Part shown: piece by piece, positions 11,398 through 22,370 of the stretch
Position numbering within the stretch: the first letter of the stretch is position 1
Layout: every line of letters starts with the position of its first letter
Origin: Ovis canadensis
Taxonomy: Eukaryota > Chordata > Mammalia > Artiodactyla > Bovidae
NCBI RefSeq assembly: GCF_042477335.2
Contig: NC_091262.1
Span: forward strand, 37,979,001 to 38,043,000
Direction: 5' to 3'
Length of the DNA stretch: 64,000 nucleotides
Position numbers and translations under genes: made by a program
The notes under the pieces: generated by a model
What the model was told of the DNA's origin: nothing
The model's input: the letters and a program-made list of their open reading frames with translations, nothing else
The model's database searches: none

Positions 11398-11617
11398 AAA
11401 AAGTATTAGTTGGTAGAAATGTCTCAAGATTTATTGTATTCTGTATATCAATTTGCAATTAAAAACTAAGTCATAGAATTATTTTAGGATAGGATAACAT
11501 TTTTTTTCCTCTCAAACTTAGAATTTAAAGCTGTTAATAAGCAGATTTTTTTGATGTTAAGATCAATGAGATACATTAAATGTATTCTGTTATAGTAGCC
11601 GCGTATTAGAGTGACTA
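11398..11617. other. Intronic AT-rich sequence
   Basis: Nothing recognisable between two SINEs. Confidence 0.5.
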
Positions 11618-11893
11618 TACAATGGCACCCCACTCCAGTACTCCTGCCTGGAAAATCCCATGGGTGGAGGAGCCTGGTAGGCTGCCATCTGTGGGGTCAC
11701 GAAGAGTCGGACACTGCTGAGGGACTTCACTTTCACTTTTCCCTTTCATGCACTGGAGAAGGAAATGGCAACCCACTCCAGTGTTCTTGCCTGGAGAATC
11801 CCAGGGACAGGGAAGCCTGGTGGGCTGCCATCTATGGGGTCCCACAGAGTCGGACACGACTGGAGCGACTTAGCAGCAGCAGCAGCAGCTTAC
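11618..11893 (+). mobile_element. BOV-A2 SINE dimer
   Basis: Two related halves in tandem, each with CACTCCAGTACT/CACTCCAGTGTT, a GGGCTGCCATC-type block and AGAGTCGGACAC, ending in an (AGC)6-like tail at about 11869-11888. The element ends about 50 bases before the surviving part of a liprin-like exon. Confidence 0.93.
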
Positions 11894-11938
11894 ACTAAGA
11901 AGTGCACTCACGTATATACACACATCAACACACGAGGA

Positions 11939-11989
11939 GCACTTGAAAGGTATAGTTTGTTAGAAGAATTAGGTGCCACGCATAACAAG
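11939..11989 (+). pseudogene. PPFIA1: Damaged liprin-alpha-1-like exon (LERxSLLEELGATH)
   Basis: The 3' half of the PPFIA1 exon that normally encodes VRERLRVALERCSLLEEEL survives as ALERYSLLEELGATHNK, followed by a good AAG/GTAAGT donor. One Glu codon is missing, an in-frame 3-base loss. The 5' half is unrecognisable and the acceptor is gone or replaced; a BOV-A2 lies immediately upstream, so insertion or associated deletion probably removed it. A CTAAG at about 11896-11900 could act as a substitute acceptor and would keep an open frame. Skipping this exon preserves frame only because the flanking phases are 0. Confidence 0.75.
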
Positions 11990-12011
11990 GTAAGTTGGAT
12001 CATTCATTGTG

Positions 12012-12365
12012 TAATTTCATTTAAGTTCAGGTCAGTTCAGTTCAGTCACTCAGTCGTGTCCGACTCTTCACAACCCCATGAATCGCAGCACCCCAGGCCT
12101 CCCTGTGCATCACCATCTCCCGGAGTTCACTCAAACTCATGTCCGTCGAGTCTTGATGCCATCCAGCCATCTCATCCTCGGTCGTCCCCTTCTCCTCCTG
12201 CCCCCAATCCCTCCCAGCATCAGTCTTTTCCAGTGAGTCAACTCTTCTCATGAGGTGGCCAGAGTACTGGAGTTTCAGCTTTAGCATCATTCCTTCCAAA
12301 GAAATCCCAGGGCTGATCTCCTTCAGAATAGACTGGTTGGATCTCCTTGCAGTCCAAGGGTTTGT
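12012..12365 (-). mobile_element. BovB LINE 3' end (antisense)
   Basis: Begins with repeated GTTCAGTTCAG, then AGTCGTGTCCGACTC, CTCCCGGAGTTCACTCAAAC and GGTTGGATCTCCTTGCAGTC, the antisense BovB 3' end. Confidence 0.93.
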
Positions 12366-12695
12366 CATTTGTATCCTTTCATTTTAAGAAAGGATGAAGG
12401 CTGTAGTGGTGGACATCAGATGTTCTTTATCTTTCTGATTGAGGACCAGCCCACCTGGGTTATTTTAATGACTAGTAAACTAGACATGTGGCTCAGAGCT
12501 GCAGAATCTCTTAAGCACCCCTTTGTCCAGTAGGAGACAAATTCTGACTCCAATCACCTGGTTCTATTCGGGATGGATAGCATCACCATGTATTTTCTTT
12601 TTATGCTGTATTTTCAGTTTTGAGTTGAGTTTTTCCAAATGGAGTTTTGCTGTCTTTACTTATTTCTTTATTTTGATTCAATTCTTTGGTTTTCG

Positions 12696-12797
12696 CTGAT
12701 GATTCTTAAAGAGAAGAATAACCTGAAAAAGATACTAATGGACAGGGTGCTTGATGTAAATCACAAGCAAGAAAACATGCCAAGCGCCAATGGAAAG
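12696..12797 (+). CDS. PPFIA1: Liprin-alpha-1-like exon with damaged splice sites
   Basis: 34 codons equal in length to the PPFIA1 exon, beginning LMILKEKNNLKK and ending ENMPSANGK (human LMILKEQNNQKK to ENTPSTSGK). The reading frame is intact. The base pair immediately before the first codon is CG rather than AG (TTTTCG/CTG), so the acceptor is lost by one substitution, and the donor reads AAAG/GCATGT, a GC in place of GT. GC donors can work but a CG acceptor should not, so this exon is probably skipped; skipping keeps frame. Confidence 0.8.
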
Positions 12798-13018
12798 GCA
12801 TGTCCTCAGTCTCACTCTCTGTCTGGTTCTCGTCTTACTATCCAGTCTGTGTGGGGCTGTTGAGACCTTTCACCAATGCATCATGTAGGTCTGAGTGGCC
12901 GTGAGGGTCATGTGAGCTCCAGAGCTCAGAAGGCAGTTTTGACTTCACCGATTTCCCGGAAGTGCTGCGTTCCCTCCCTCCCAAAACAAGGCTGTCTAAG
13001 GTTTCCTTTCCCCCTTAG

Positions 13019-13222
13019 AGAACCCGCGACGAAGACCTGGCTCAGGTGATCGAGCTCCAGGATATCATCGAGAAGAAGTCACGGGAGCAGAGAGAGATGA
13101 GGGACCGCCTGGCAGCCCTCTCTGCCCACGTAACAGAGCTGGAGAAGGACCTGGACACGGCCAGGAAGGACCTCCTCAAGTCCAAGGAAGCAAACGTGAA
13201 ATTACAGCAGGACGTCCGTGAA
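13019..13222 (+). CDS. PPFIA1: Liprin-alpha-1-like exon (VIELQDII coiled coil)
   Basis: 68 codons, acceptor CCCCTTAG, donor GAA/GTGAGT, phase 0 at both ends. The conserved blocks VIELQDIIEKKSREQ, RLAALSAHVTELEKDLDTAR and KLQQDVRE match liprin-alpha-1. The start is shorter by six codons relative to human (RTRDEDLAQ against RSSDGSLSHEEDLAK), an in-frame difference. The charged heptad pattern of a coiled coil is retained. No stop codon. Confidence 0.92.
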
Positions 13223-13514
13223 GTGAGTGACAGTGGACGTGTCTGTTGTCCTGAGGCGGAATGTGGGTCCCTTGTTCTCCCCGTGATCTCAGCCTTGGCA
13301 TGGCTGCGTGAGCAAGAGCAGAGCACTGGCGAGACCGCCACTGGCTGCCTTCCCGCCTCTGCGTCGAGGTCTCTGGGGTAGAAGAGGCCTGGTCCAGGCG
13401 GTCCGTTGGCAGTGGACCAACATGAGGGCAGTCCTAGCGCTGTGCTGCACCCTGGGTGTGGACTCGTCATTTCCACAAGTTCTAGGGGGCCTAGTGTGTT
13501 CCTTTTTTAAAAAT

Positions 13515-13785
13515 TCATTCATCCACTCATTCATTTATTAGAGTTGATTTACACTGCTGTGTCAATTTCTGCTGTACAGCAATGTGAACCAATATATATA
13601 CACACACACACACACACAAATATCCCTGTTTTTTAGGTTTCCTACCCGTTAACTTCACCACAGAGCACTGAGTAGAGTTCCCTGTGCTGTTCAGTAGGTC
13701 CTTACTCGTTGTTGACTTGATGCATAGTATCAGTAGTGTATATCTGTCAACCCCAGTATCCCAGTTCATCCCCCTACCTGCCTGC
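13515..13785 (-). mobile_element. L1 3' end (antisense)
   Basis: Wording TTAGAGTTGATTTACACTGC, TTCTGCTGTACAGCAATGTG, GTTCCCTGTGCTGTTCAGTAGG and ACTTGATGCATAGTATCAG is the common ruminant L1 3' region in reverse. A CA microsatellite (about 13598-13618) lies inside it. Confidence 0.85.
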
Positions 13786-15115
13786 TGAATATATTCCCGA
13801 TGATGCTGAAATTTCCTTCTGATTCACTCAGATGAGTCTGAACATCTGTGGAGCCCTCTCTCCCGAAGAGATGGGAACATGCTGTGTGGGCTCTGCTGAG
13901 GCAGCTTGCCTGGCCATCTTCTCTAGTTTTCTGAGGTTCCGCTCCTTGAAAGGATGTGTGACAGTGATACCAGCGGGCAGACAAGTCGAGTGGCGTTTGC
14001 TCACCCTCAGATCCTCAGGCCCGTGCTGTGTAACCATGCAGAATCAGGATGTTTCTGGCAGACATGTCTGCGGGTGTCGTGATTTATGAGAAGCTCCCTA
14101 ATGGTCACTGTGAAAAACAGAAGAGAGCTGGGGGCTCAGGCCTCCTCCTCTAAGCCTCGCCTCTCCTCTCTGCGCAGACAGACAGCGCCCACCTGCCCCA
14201 CCCCTCCCCCGTGAGACCGTCTCAGAGTGCACCCCTCTAACATGTGGAACAGCAGGTGTACTTGATTAGTAGCTCGGTGTGAGAACTGAAAACAGAAATA
14301 CTTGCACATGTTTGTATAACGTGTTCACACTACTCTTTGGCAACAGGAGGAGATTAGGTGGCAGAGATTAATACACAGAGAATTCTGGAAAAAGCATTTT
14401 TAAGACCTTTCACTTTTAATGTTAGGACAACATCGCTTACTTAGTGAGCACAGAGGGACCTGGCATGGATTTTGAGCCGGCGGACAGGAGTGGCATCGGC
14501 AGCAAGCTCTGCTCCTGGTTTGAGCGTTTCCTATATGGGGTGTAACTGCTTGAGAAGAACTAGGCTTGAGAAGGCTGCTCCCAGTTGTGTAACACTTTGA
14601 CTTCTGTTTCTACTCATTAATATTCTTATTTAATTTTGAGGAAATTGCATGAGATTTTTCCAACTTTTACCTGAGGAAATGAGCCTCAGAGCTGCCTGTA
14701 GGATCTGTTGAAGGTCCCTCCCTGTTCTGGGTCAAGCCCGCCTGTATAGTGTGGAGACAGAGATCCTCATTTCATGCCAGATACCTTCCCTCCTGGAATT
14801 CTTGCAATGACAGAGTAGTTTAGTGTACTTTTTGTTTGCTGGTTGGGTTTATGATGTAGAAAAGAAGCTTGGTAAATCGAGTGGCCAGACAGACGTTAAG
14901 ACAGATGGGTGCCATCACGGCAAATGCGACATTTGAGGTAGGCGCGTTTTTGCTCACATCTCAGAAAACTGCCATGTCTAGGACTTTAATTTTGAGGACG
15001 CTAATTTTATGTTTGATTTGAAACTTAGGATTTAGTCCCGCTTTTTTACTCTTAATTGTATCTGAGTATTCTATGATAATGACTTACCTTTTCTCCTCTG
15101 CAATGCCTGGTGTAG
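13786..15115. other. Intronic sequence
   Basis: 1.3 kb of intron without a recognisable repeat or exon. A short open frame at 13832-14089 has no splice or homology support. Confidence 0.5.
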
Positions 15116-15262
15116 GCTATGGCCCAGAAGGAGGACATGGAGAAGAGAATCACTACACTTGAGAAACGCTACCTCGCTGCACAGCGCAAAGCCATCTCTG
15201 TGCACAACCTCCATGATAAACTTGAAAATGAAATCGCAAATAAGGATTCTATGCATCGACAG
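15116..15262 (+). CDS. PPFIA1: Liprin-alpha-1-like exon ([20 protein letters not shown])
   Basis: 49 codons, acceptor GGTGTAG, donor CAG/GTAATG, phase 0 at both ends and the family's normal length. One of the best preserved exons: [20 protein letters not shown] is near identical to the liprin-alpha consensus, and [17 protein letters not shown] appears as [17 protein letters not shown], the part that marks the alpha-1 paralogue. Replacements cluster in the middle ([10 protein letters not shown] for REATSVHDLN). Open throughout. Confidence 0.94.
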
Positions 15263-16655
15263 GTAATGGCTTTTCCTGAACTGAGTCTGACTTCTGTAGT
15301 AGTGAATACTGAGGAAGGAAGGTAAAGACCTTTTCATGTGACTCCCATGTTGGAAATCAAGTCCCAGTGTAAAGTTCTTATGACCCTAAAACACTGCGTT
15401 CAAAAGTGTGGATGTACATCATGATAAATCAGCTGTACTGAAAGGAAATACATTTTTTAAAAATTGAGGGTGACTGCAACTTCGAGGTTTGAATTATTTG
15501 GGATTTGGGTTGACCATTTTGTGGAATTCCACTCCTGACTCTTGTTTTACTTGACTTGAATCTGTTGGCTTGTTAGCATTTTTACTGAAAGAGCAGAGAG
15601 CAGCAGGGAACTTCACAGCAGCTGGCTGCCTGTTGGGAACTGGGGTCAGAGTGACAAAAGGCAGGGTTAGAGCTCCAGTCTGATTAGGGTTTGTACTTCC
15701 TGTGGTTTGGTGAGCTTTACTTGCTCCTGTTCCTGTGTGGTCTCACAGAATCAGGACTTAATCAGGAAAACCAAATCTGGCTTCTCCAAAACAAAGTGAG
15801 TCAGTCTGGTGTGTGACAAAGTGTATCATTGGCCCCACTACAAAAGTAAAATACTAGAAAGCCATTGAAATGTATGATGTGGAATGCTAGTTAAAAGCAT
15901 TACGATATACAAAATAATGGCTGTAAAAGGCAGATCAGAAGTACTACGTACCATATGCTGTTGTTTTCTGAGGGTTTTAAAGCACATCTTATTGTTTATG
16001 TATGTACATAGAGTAATACACACACAGAAAAAATAAGAAAGCTGCTTAGAAATAAATGCTAACCTCTCAGGAACCCGAGTGTATAGATCATTTCATTTTT
16101 TTTCTTTTTCACAAAAGAATCTGTCTAAATGTTCTACACTGAAAGTTTTCCGAGTAAAAAGATCTGTTAAAAGAATAATCATGCATTTACAAATATTAGT
16201 TGACTGGCATTTCCCCAGGCACACTCTGATCAGGTCTGTATTTCAGAGGAGATGAAAGCCATATTTTGGCTTACAAGCCCATGGCGGTCAGCGGTCGGTA
16301 GGGTTCCCTTCAAATGATGATTCTGGTGATGTTTTAAGAAGGGTCAGTACTGACCCTTAACTTGTCAATAAGAATGAATAAGCTTCTACAGAAACCTGAT
16401 CTTCTTTAATATATAAGAACTTTTTTTTTTTTAAAGACTTCTTTGGAGACGTTTAGGAAGACCAAATACTCTGGCAAGAGGTGTTCTGCCCACTGAGACC
16501 AAGCCCAGGAACACTGAGAGAAAAATTACCGTGACGCAGCTTCCGAAACAGAACTAATCCTGTAGACACACGCGTTTAGGTTTTGTCTCAGCTTACTAAC
16601 AATGGCAGAGGCTGCACCGCTTGGCCCGTTTTGATGTTCTGCTCTCCCTTTGTAG
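15263..16655. other. Intronic sequence
   Basis: 1.4 kb with no recognisable exon or well-defined mobile element; AT-rich in 15840-16200. Confidence 0.5.
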
Positions 16656-16772
16656 AAGGAGGATAAAGACCGACAGCTGCAGGAGTGCCTGGAGCTGGCA
16701 GAGCAGAAGCTGCAGCAGATGCTGACAGAAGTGGTGGCTGAGCTGACTCCGCGGGTGGCTGTGCTCTCCGAG
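16656..16772 (+). CDS. PPFIA1: Liprin-alpha-1-like exon (LELAEQKLQQ), internally deleted
   Basis: 39 codons, acceptor TTTGTAG, donor GAG/GTGCTG (a weak donor), phase 0 both ends. RQLQECLELAEQKLQQ matches liprin-alpha-1 closely. The family motif RKAETLPEVEAELAQRVAAL is reduced to TEVVAELTPRVAVL, a loss of six codons with frame kept. The next PPFIA1 exon (AEERHGNIEERLRQMEAQLE) was not found in the 4.2 kb that follow, so the coiled coil is further shortened. Confidence 0.88.
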
Positions 16773-18869
16773 GTGCTGCTCTTGGTTCCCGGGGGGCGGG
16801 CGCGGGGAGGGCCTGTTCCCTTGCTGTCCCACTGTGCCCCTCCCCGTGCTGCTCAGTCCACAAAGGAGCGCAGACACCGGGGTCGTAGTGCCCGTCTGAG
16901 ATGGGAGCGCTCCCTGAGTGTCAGACAGTCCCCACTCCCGTGTCATCCCTGCGTTAACTTCCCTCCAGTTTTGTCCTGTGCTCTGTGTGTCCCCAGGATG
17001 CTTCAGCTCCAAGTCACTGCTGCTCAGAGTTCAGTCAGCAACTCAAAGCCTAGCAGGATAAAGAACGAGAAAAATCCCATTCTCGTTAAGAGATGGCCAA
17101 AATAGCTCTGTCATGAACACAGTTTTAAGTCTTTATTCATACATTGTTGTATAAGTCACAGCGGGGCATGGTGCAGACCCAGGGCCCCACTCCCAGCTTG
17201 CAGTCCCCAGGAACCCAGGGGTGAGAGGCCGAGTCTAGGAGACTTGGCGCTGCTGGAGAGAAGGTGCCCACAGCCAGCCACCCCATCCTTCTGGTGGGAA
17301 AGGTGTTGTCTTGCCTGCTGGTGGGCGCTTGCTGGGCATGGAGAGGCGGGCCGGGCCTGTGCTGGCCTGGCTGTGGGAGCGTTCCCTGGAGCTCAGGGAT
17401 CACCTGAGAGGCCGCCGGTTTCCAGAGGCCGGTGGTGTCCTGTGCTCTCAAACCCTCCCCGAGCAGGGTCACTAACAGCCGCCCGGCGGCGCCCTTCTGC
17501 CTGTGATCTTCCCCTCAAGGGCTGGTTTCTTCTCTCCCCTGGCATCTTTGCTGTCTGTCCCTGGTCGGCCTTGTAGTCTGAACTTTTGTCTTCCGGAAGC
17601 TCTGCCACTAAGGAGGCGAAACTGTTGGAACTTACCTCCCAGGTTAGGAAGGAAGAACGTGTGCCCTCGTGTGTCCCGTGCTTGCCACTGCCTGCTGCCC
17701 GCGCTGGCTCGCCCCAGGCAGTCTGAGGAGGGGGCCTGGGGCCAGGGGAGCACCTCTCCTCTCACGAGCCTGTCACCAGCACCCTCTGTCACCCACGTGT
17801 CACACACGAAGCCGCGCTGGCTGCGTGAGCAGGAGTGCGGGTGTGCCCCCCGCGAACCCGGGGCCAGTGGTCTGCACAGAGCATGGCCCCCTTGCAGCCC
17901 CTGGGGTCACAGCCCGCGTGCCATCAGGACAGGTCGTTGCGAGCGGAGCTGACGCTGTTCTTGGCCGACAGGCGGGAGAGAGACCCAGCAGCATGGAGGA
18001 GAGGGGCGTGTGGGCCGGAGACGCGGCTAGGTGGGGCCGGCGCTGCCTTTCTCCGCCGCTCCTGTCTCTGCCGTCCAGTGTGCGTGTGTGGCCCTGTCTG
18101 CTGCTCCAGGCACCCAACCTCGGGAGCAGGGCCAGATGTGGTCTCTCGTAGGTGGTGGGCAGGGGCCAGGGGGTCCCCACGTTCAAGGAGGACGCTTGTT
18201 GCTCTGACCAGCCAGGCCGGGGAGCTGCTCAGCATACAGTTGGACCTTACGAGTGGCCCTCAAACCTGAGGGAGCCAGCCCGAGGCCCGTGAAACGGAGG
18301 GCATGGTGCCCAGGTGTGGAGATGCTTGCCTCGGACGTGGCGCTGGAGTCCCACATGCCAAACTGCAGGTCCAGAAGTGGGGTGTGTGTGTAGGATGGCT
18401 GCTCCTAGGCAGGAGGAGAATGGAAGTTGCGCTGCGACAGAAGGCGCTCCAGGAAAGGGCGATGGTGGAGGCTCGCATTAGAGAGCCCTGAGAGAGATTT
18501 CCCGGAAGGGCTGGCCACACAGTGGTACCGACCATCCAGGAAATGGAGTGGGGATCCCAGGTCCAGCCTCAGGGGTCAGTACTGTCCCCACCGTAGCTGT
18601 GTTCTTGCGCTTGGACTGCAGAGCCTCTGTGGGCTCCCAGGGGACTGTGGTTCTGACTCCCATCATGAGACCTCGGTGAGGCTCCCTCTCTGCTTAAGCA
18701 GAGAGCTCAATGTCTCCTGATCAGGGGTGCACTTCCTTACTTTCAGAACTGCTGCTCAGAGGCTGTTGAGATTGGGATGCTGTTCATGACTAAGCCAATT
18801 CAAAGTAAACTTTCGTTTTGCTTTAAAAAGATTTGAATGCCGAAGCCTTATTGGGAAAGCTGTGCCAGG
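16773..18869. other. Intronic GC-rich sequence
   Basis: GC-rich over 17200-18700 with many accidental open frames on both strands. None shows splice sites plus family similarity. The PPFIA1 exon encoding AEERHGNIEERL is expected here and is missing. Confidence 0.45.
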
Positions 18870-19125
18870 TTTTATTTCCTTGGGCTCAAAAATCACTGCA
18901 GACGGTGGCTGCAGCCATGAGATTAAAAAATGCTTGCTCCTTGGAAAGCTACAACAAACCTAGACAGCATATTGAAAATAGAGACATTGCTTTGCCGACA
19001 AAGGTCCATATAGTCAAAGCTATCGTTTTTCCAGTAGTCACGTATGGATGTGAGAGCTGGACCATAAAGAAGGCTGAACACTGAAGAACTGATGCTTTGA
19101 ATTGTGTTGCTGGAGAAGACTCTGT
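18870..19125 (+). mobile_element. BovB LINE 3' fragment
   Basis: TTGGGCTCAAAAATCACTGC, GACATTGCTTTGCCGACAAA and TAGTCACGTATGGATGTGAG are BovB 3' coding remnants. The element is followed by a BOV-A2. Confidence 0.88.
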
Positions 19126-19154
19126 TTTAACAGAAAATATTTACCAGAAAATGA

Positions 19155-19427
19155 CCTGTCAACCCACTCCAGTACTCTTGCCCGGCAAATCCCATGGACA
19201 GAGGAGCCTGGTGGGCTGCAGTCCATGGGGACGCGAAGAGTCGGACACTGCTGAGTGACTTCACTTTCGCTTTTCACTTTCATGCATTGGAGAAGGAAAT
19301 GGCAACCCACTCCAGTGTTCTTGCCTGGAGAATCCCAGGGACGGCAGAGCCTGGTGGGCTGCCATCTGTGGGGTCGCACAGAGTCGGACATGACTGAAGC
19401 GACTTAGCAGCAGCAGCAGCAACCTGT
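19155..19427 (+). mobile_element. BOV-A2 SINE dimer
   Basis: Two tandem halves with CACTCCAGTACTCTTGCC and CACTCCAGTGTTCTTGCC, AGAGTCGGACA blocks and an AGCAGCAGCAGCAGC tail. Confidence 0.93.
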
Positions 19428-19711
19428 TTTTTAATTTTTTATGATGGAATATTTCAAACATGCACAAAAGTGGACGGAGTAGTGTAATAAATGCCCATGA
19501 CCAATCAATTGGCCTCAGCAATTTCTAACACAGGGCCAATCTCAAATATAGCATTCTTTTGTCTTCTCTCCATTTTTTTTTAATACAGTAGGTCCTAAAA
19601 CAGCTTTTTAAACCATGAAATTGATGCTCATTTTATAAATCACAGATTTTCCAACTTTGTTATTACATTTAAAAATTGCTTGAGGTAATTAATTCCAGCT
19701 TTTTAATATGA

Positions 19712-19895
19712 ATTTTCATATTGGAAAAGACCCTGATGTTGGGAAAGATTGAAGGCAAGAAGAGCATGGATGACAGAGGATGAGATGGTTGGATGGCAGT
19801 TCTGGGAGCTGGTGATGGGCAGGGAAGCCTGGCATGCTGCAGTCCATGGGGTCCTACAGTCAAACATGACTGAGCAACTGAACTGAACTGAATAT
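19712..19895 (+). mobile_element. BovB LINE 3' end fragment
   Basis: ACCCTGATGTTGGGAAAGAT, GGATGAGATGGTTGGATGGC and ACTGAGCAACTGAACTGAAC, the terminal BovB segment. Confidence 0.88.
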
Positions 19896-19904
19896 GAATT
19901 ATCA

Positions 19905-20430
19905 TTGGAAGAAAAGCTATGACCAACCTAGACAGCATATTAAAAAGCAGAGATATTACTTTTCCATCAAAGGAACACTTAGTTAAAGCTATGGGTTTTC
20001 CAGTAGTCATGTATGGATGTGAGAGTTGGACCGTAAAGAAGGCTGAGCACCAAAGAATGGATGCTTTTGAACTGAGGTGTTGGAGAAGACTCTTGAGAGT
20101 CCACTGGACTGCAAGGAGATCAAACCAATGAGTCCTAAGGGAAATCAGTCCTGACTATTCATTGGAGGGACTGATGCTGAGGCTGAAGCTTCAATACTTT
20201 GGCCACCTGATGCGAAGAACTGATTCACTGGAAAAGACCCTGATGCTGGGAAAGATTGAAGACAGGAGGAGAAGGTGCAACAGAGGACGAGATGGCTGGA
20301 TGTCATCACTGACTCGAAGGACGTGAGTTTGAGCAACTTCTGGGAGATAGTGAAGGACAGGGAAGCTTGGCGTGCTATAGTCCATGGGGTCACAAAGAGT
20401 CAGACATGACTGAGGGACTGAACAAGAGCA
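19905..20430 (+). mobile_element. BovB LINE 3' fragment
   Basis: A second, longer BovB 3' piece directly after the previous one: GACCAACCTAGACAGCATAT, GTAGTCATGTATGGATGTGA, GGACTGCAAGGAGATCAAAC and ACATGACTGAGGGACTGAAC. The tandem arrangement may be one element inserted into the tail of another. Confidence 0.9.
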
Positions 20431-20949
20431 ATCATTACAAAGAATTCAAGTGATGTTTCATGTAAAGAAAAATATGTGAAAGTCTATCTCCACTGGCTTT
20501 TTTTCCAAAATGAATTTTCTCACTTTTTGCTTTATAAATTGAATTCATGTTACACCCTTAATCCAGAATCAAGCTTCTTTTATATACTGGGAAATGCCTC
20601 CACCGACGTGTGTGTAAGCCGATCCCCTTTCAAGTGTACTTGTTTCTGAGTGTAAATCTGCTTGCTCCTCGAGCCGCTTCGACAGGAAATGGCTGGTGAC
20701 ACTGAGGTCCCCCAGGTGCTCTGCCAAAGAGAAGTGTTGGGAGTGACCTTTGACCAGTGAAGTCCCTGCCTCCCTCTGCACCCGCCCGTCTGCTCTGGGG
20801 ATGCTCAAGAGCCCACCAGAGGTGGCCGTGGGAGGGGACCGCCTCGGGAACCAGGGCACAGGCCACTCACGTCGCGGCTCCCTGGTGCTTTTAAAAGAAC
20901 GACTATACTTGCTCTTGAAGTTTATGAGTTTTCGTTTTTCCTGTTTTAG

Positions 20950-21081
20950 GCAAAGCAAAGAGAAAAAATGAATGAAGAACACAACGAACACTCATCAGAT
21001 ACCGTGGATAAGCTTCTGTCTGTTTCAGATGAGAGGCTTCAGCTTCATCTGAAGGAGAGAATGGCTGCTCTGGAGGATAAG
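20950..21081 (+). CDS. PPFIA1: Liprin-alpha-1-like exon ([10 protein letters not shown])
   Basis: 44 codons, acceptor CTGTTTTAG, donor AAG/GTGAGC, phase 0 both ends and the family's length. Only about five residues differ from human liprin-alpha-1 ([20 protein letters not shown] against [20 protein letters not shown]); [15 protein letters not shown] is identical. It is a strong family anchor and shows the copy is not uniformly decayed. Confidence 0.95.
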
Positions 21082-22307
21082 GTGAGCCAGCTTCACGGCC
21101 CCTTTACAAGAGGCGCATGTGGCCTGGCCTGGCTCGGCCCGGTCTGTGTGGGGGGAAAATCTCCAGGACAGGAGTTTGAAAACTCCCATAGACGGCCCCA
21201 GAGTGAATGTCTTTACTGGTTAGAGTAGCAGCATTTCATGCTAGTCAATAAGCGTGACAGCATCCACAGGCAGTGTGTAAAGGAACAGACATAGATGTGT
21301 GCCCGCAACCCTTCCAGAAAGCATCAGTGAGGCGGCATCACCAGTGGCCCTGATGTTACCAGCCGCTGTGCTAGAACATTCTTCTAGGTCCACCGTCACC
21401 CCTTCGTTTCTTTCTTAGAAGTTTATTTCTGGGGCTTTGTTGGCAGTCCAGTGGCTGGGAGCCTGCCTTGCAAGGTCAGGGACGCAGGTTCGATCCCTGG
21501 TTGGTGAGCTAAGATTCCACATGCCACGCGGCAATCACATCAAAGGAATCCCGCATGATGCAGCTAAGGCCCGATGCAGCCAAATCAATAAGTTTAGTTC
21601 AGGATCTTTTATATAATGTGATAGAAAAGATGGAAGCAAGTAAAAGCAAGCATTCTCATGTTCCAACTCCAGCCATCTCTCTTTTTATTTGCTTTGGAAA
21701 ATGTCTGAGAACCTCTATCAGAGCAGCTCAGTGGGCAACAGTCTGGTGGAGGTTCAGGGAAAACCTGTCCCAGCTGCACCAGTGCCCTAAAGACGAGGCC
21801 CAGAACCTTCGCCGAGGTCGGCGCTTGGGCGACGCTTGTCTGAGAGAGACCCATGGTCACTACAAGTTCTGCGGCACATTTTTCCCCCACAAAACCCAAG
21901 ATGATACCCACACCTCACTAGAGAGCTCACTTCACCCTGACCTGTGGGCTGGCCCTGAGGTGGGGATAGTTTTGTCTCAGGTTTGAATTTTACATGTGAA
22001 ACCTGCGCCAGTTTCCTGAGTGACCACTGAACTGCAAAAGCTGAAAGCAAGTATAAAGCAGTTTCACTTACCCCAGGGACCTGGCCTCCTTGGATCTAGA
22101 GGATCAGTCGGGGAAGGAGGAGTTTTTCTGTGTACAAGTTAGTGTTAACAGTTGTCATCCGGCTTCGTGCCGACACTTCACTCTGGGCGCGAGGTCCGCC
22201 CCTCATCCCAAGGTGCTTTATGCTTTCAGACAGGAGAGTAGCCATCCCGCAGTCCACGAAACGTCTGTTAAGAATTGACTCTAAAGCACTGTATGTATCT
22301 TTTTCAG
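21082..22307. other. Intronic sequence with a CHR-type SINE
   Basis: A CHR-2-type SINE lies at 21430-21597; the rest shows no exon. Confidence 0.5.
21430..21597 (+). mobile_element. CHR-2-type tRNA SINE
   Basis: GGGGCTTTGTTGGCAGTCCA, CAGGTTCGATCCCTGGTTGG (B-box) and CCACATGCCACGCGGCAATC are typical of this ruminant SINE family. Confidence 0.8.
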
Positions 22308-22370
22308 AATTCTCTCCTATGGGAAGTTGAAAATGCAAAAAAGCATTTAGAAGAAATGCAAAACGACAAG
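22308..22370 (+). CDS. PPFIA1: Liprin-alpha-1-like exon (NSLLxEVExAKK)
   Basis: 21 codons, acceptor TTTTTCAG, donor AAG/GTCCTT (weak), phase 0 both ends. Reads NSLLWEVENAKKHLEEMQND against human NSLLREVESAKKQLEETQHD. Open. The next PPFIA1 exons, encoding DQLVLNIEALRAELDHMRL and the region up to RDEPSK, were not found between here and 24195; losing them keeps phase. Confidence 0.88.

Noticed and set aside
11869..11888. AGC trinucleotide run as a coding poly-Ser/Ala tract
   Set aside because: It is the normal tail of a BOV-A2 SINE, also seen at 19405-19422.
21555..21986. 143-codon plus-strand frame in an intron
   Set aside because: Starts inside a CHR SINE and continues in intron without splice or homology support.
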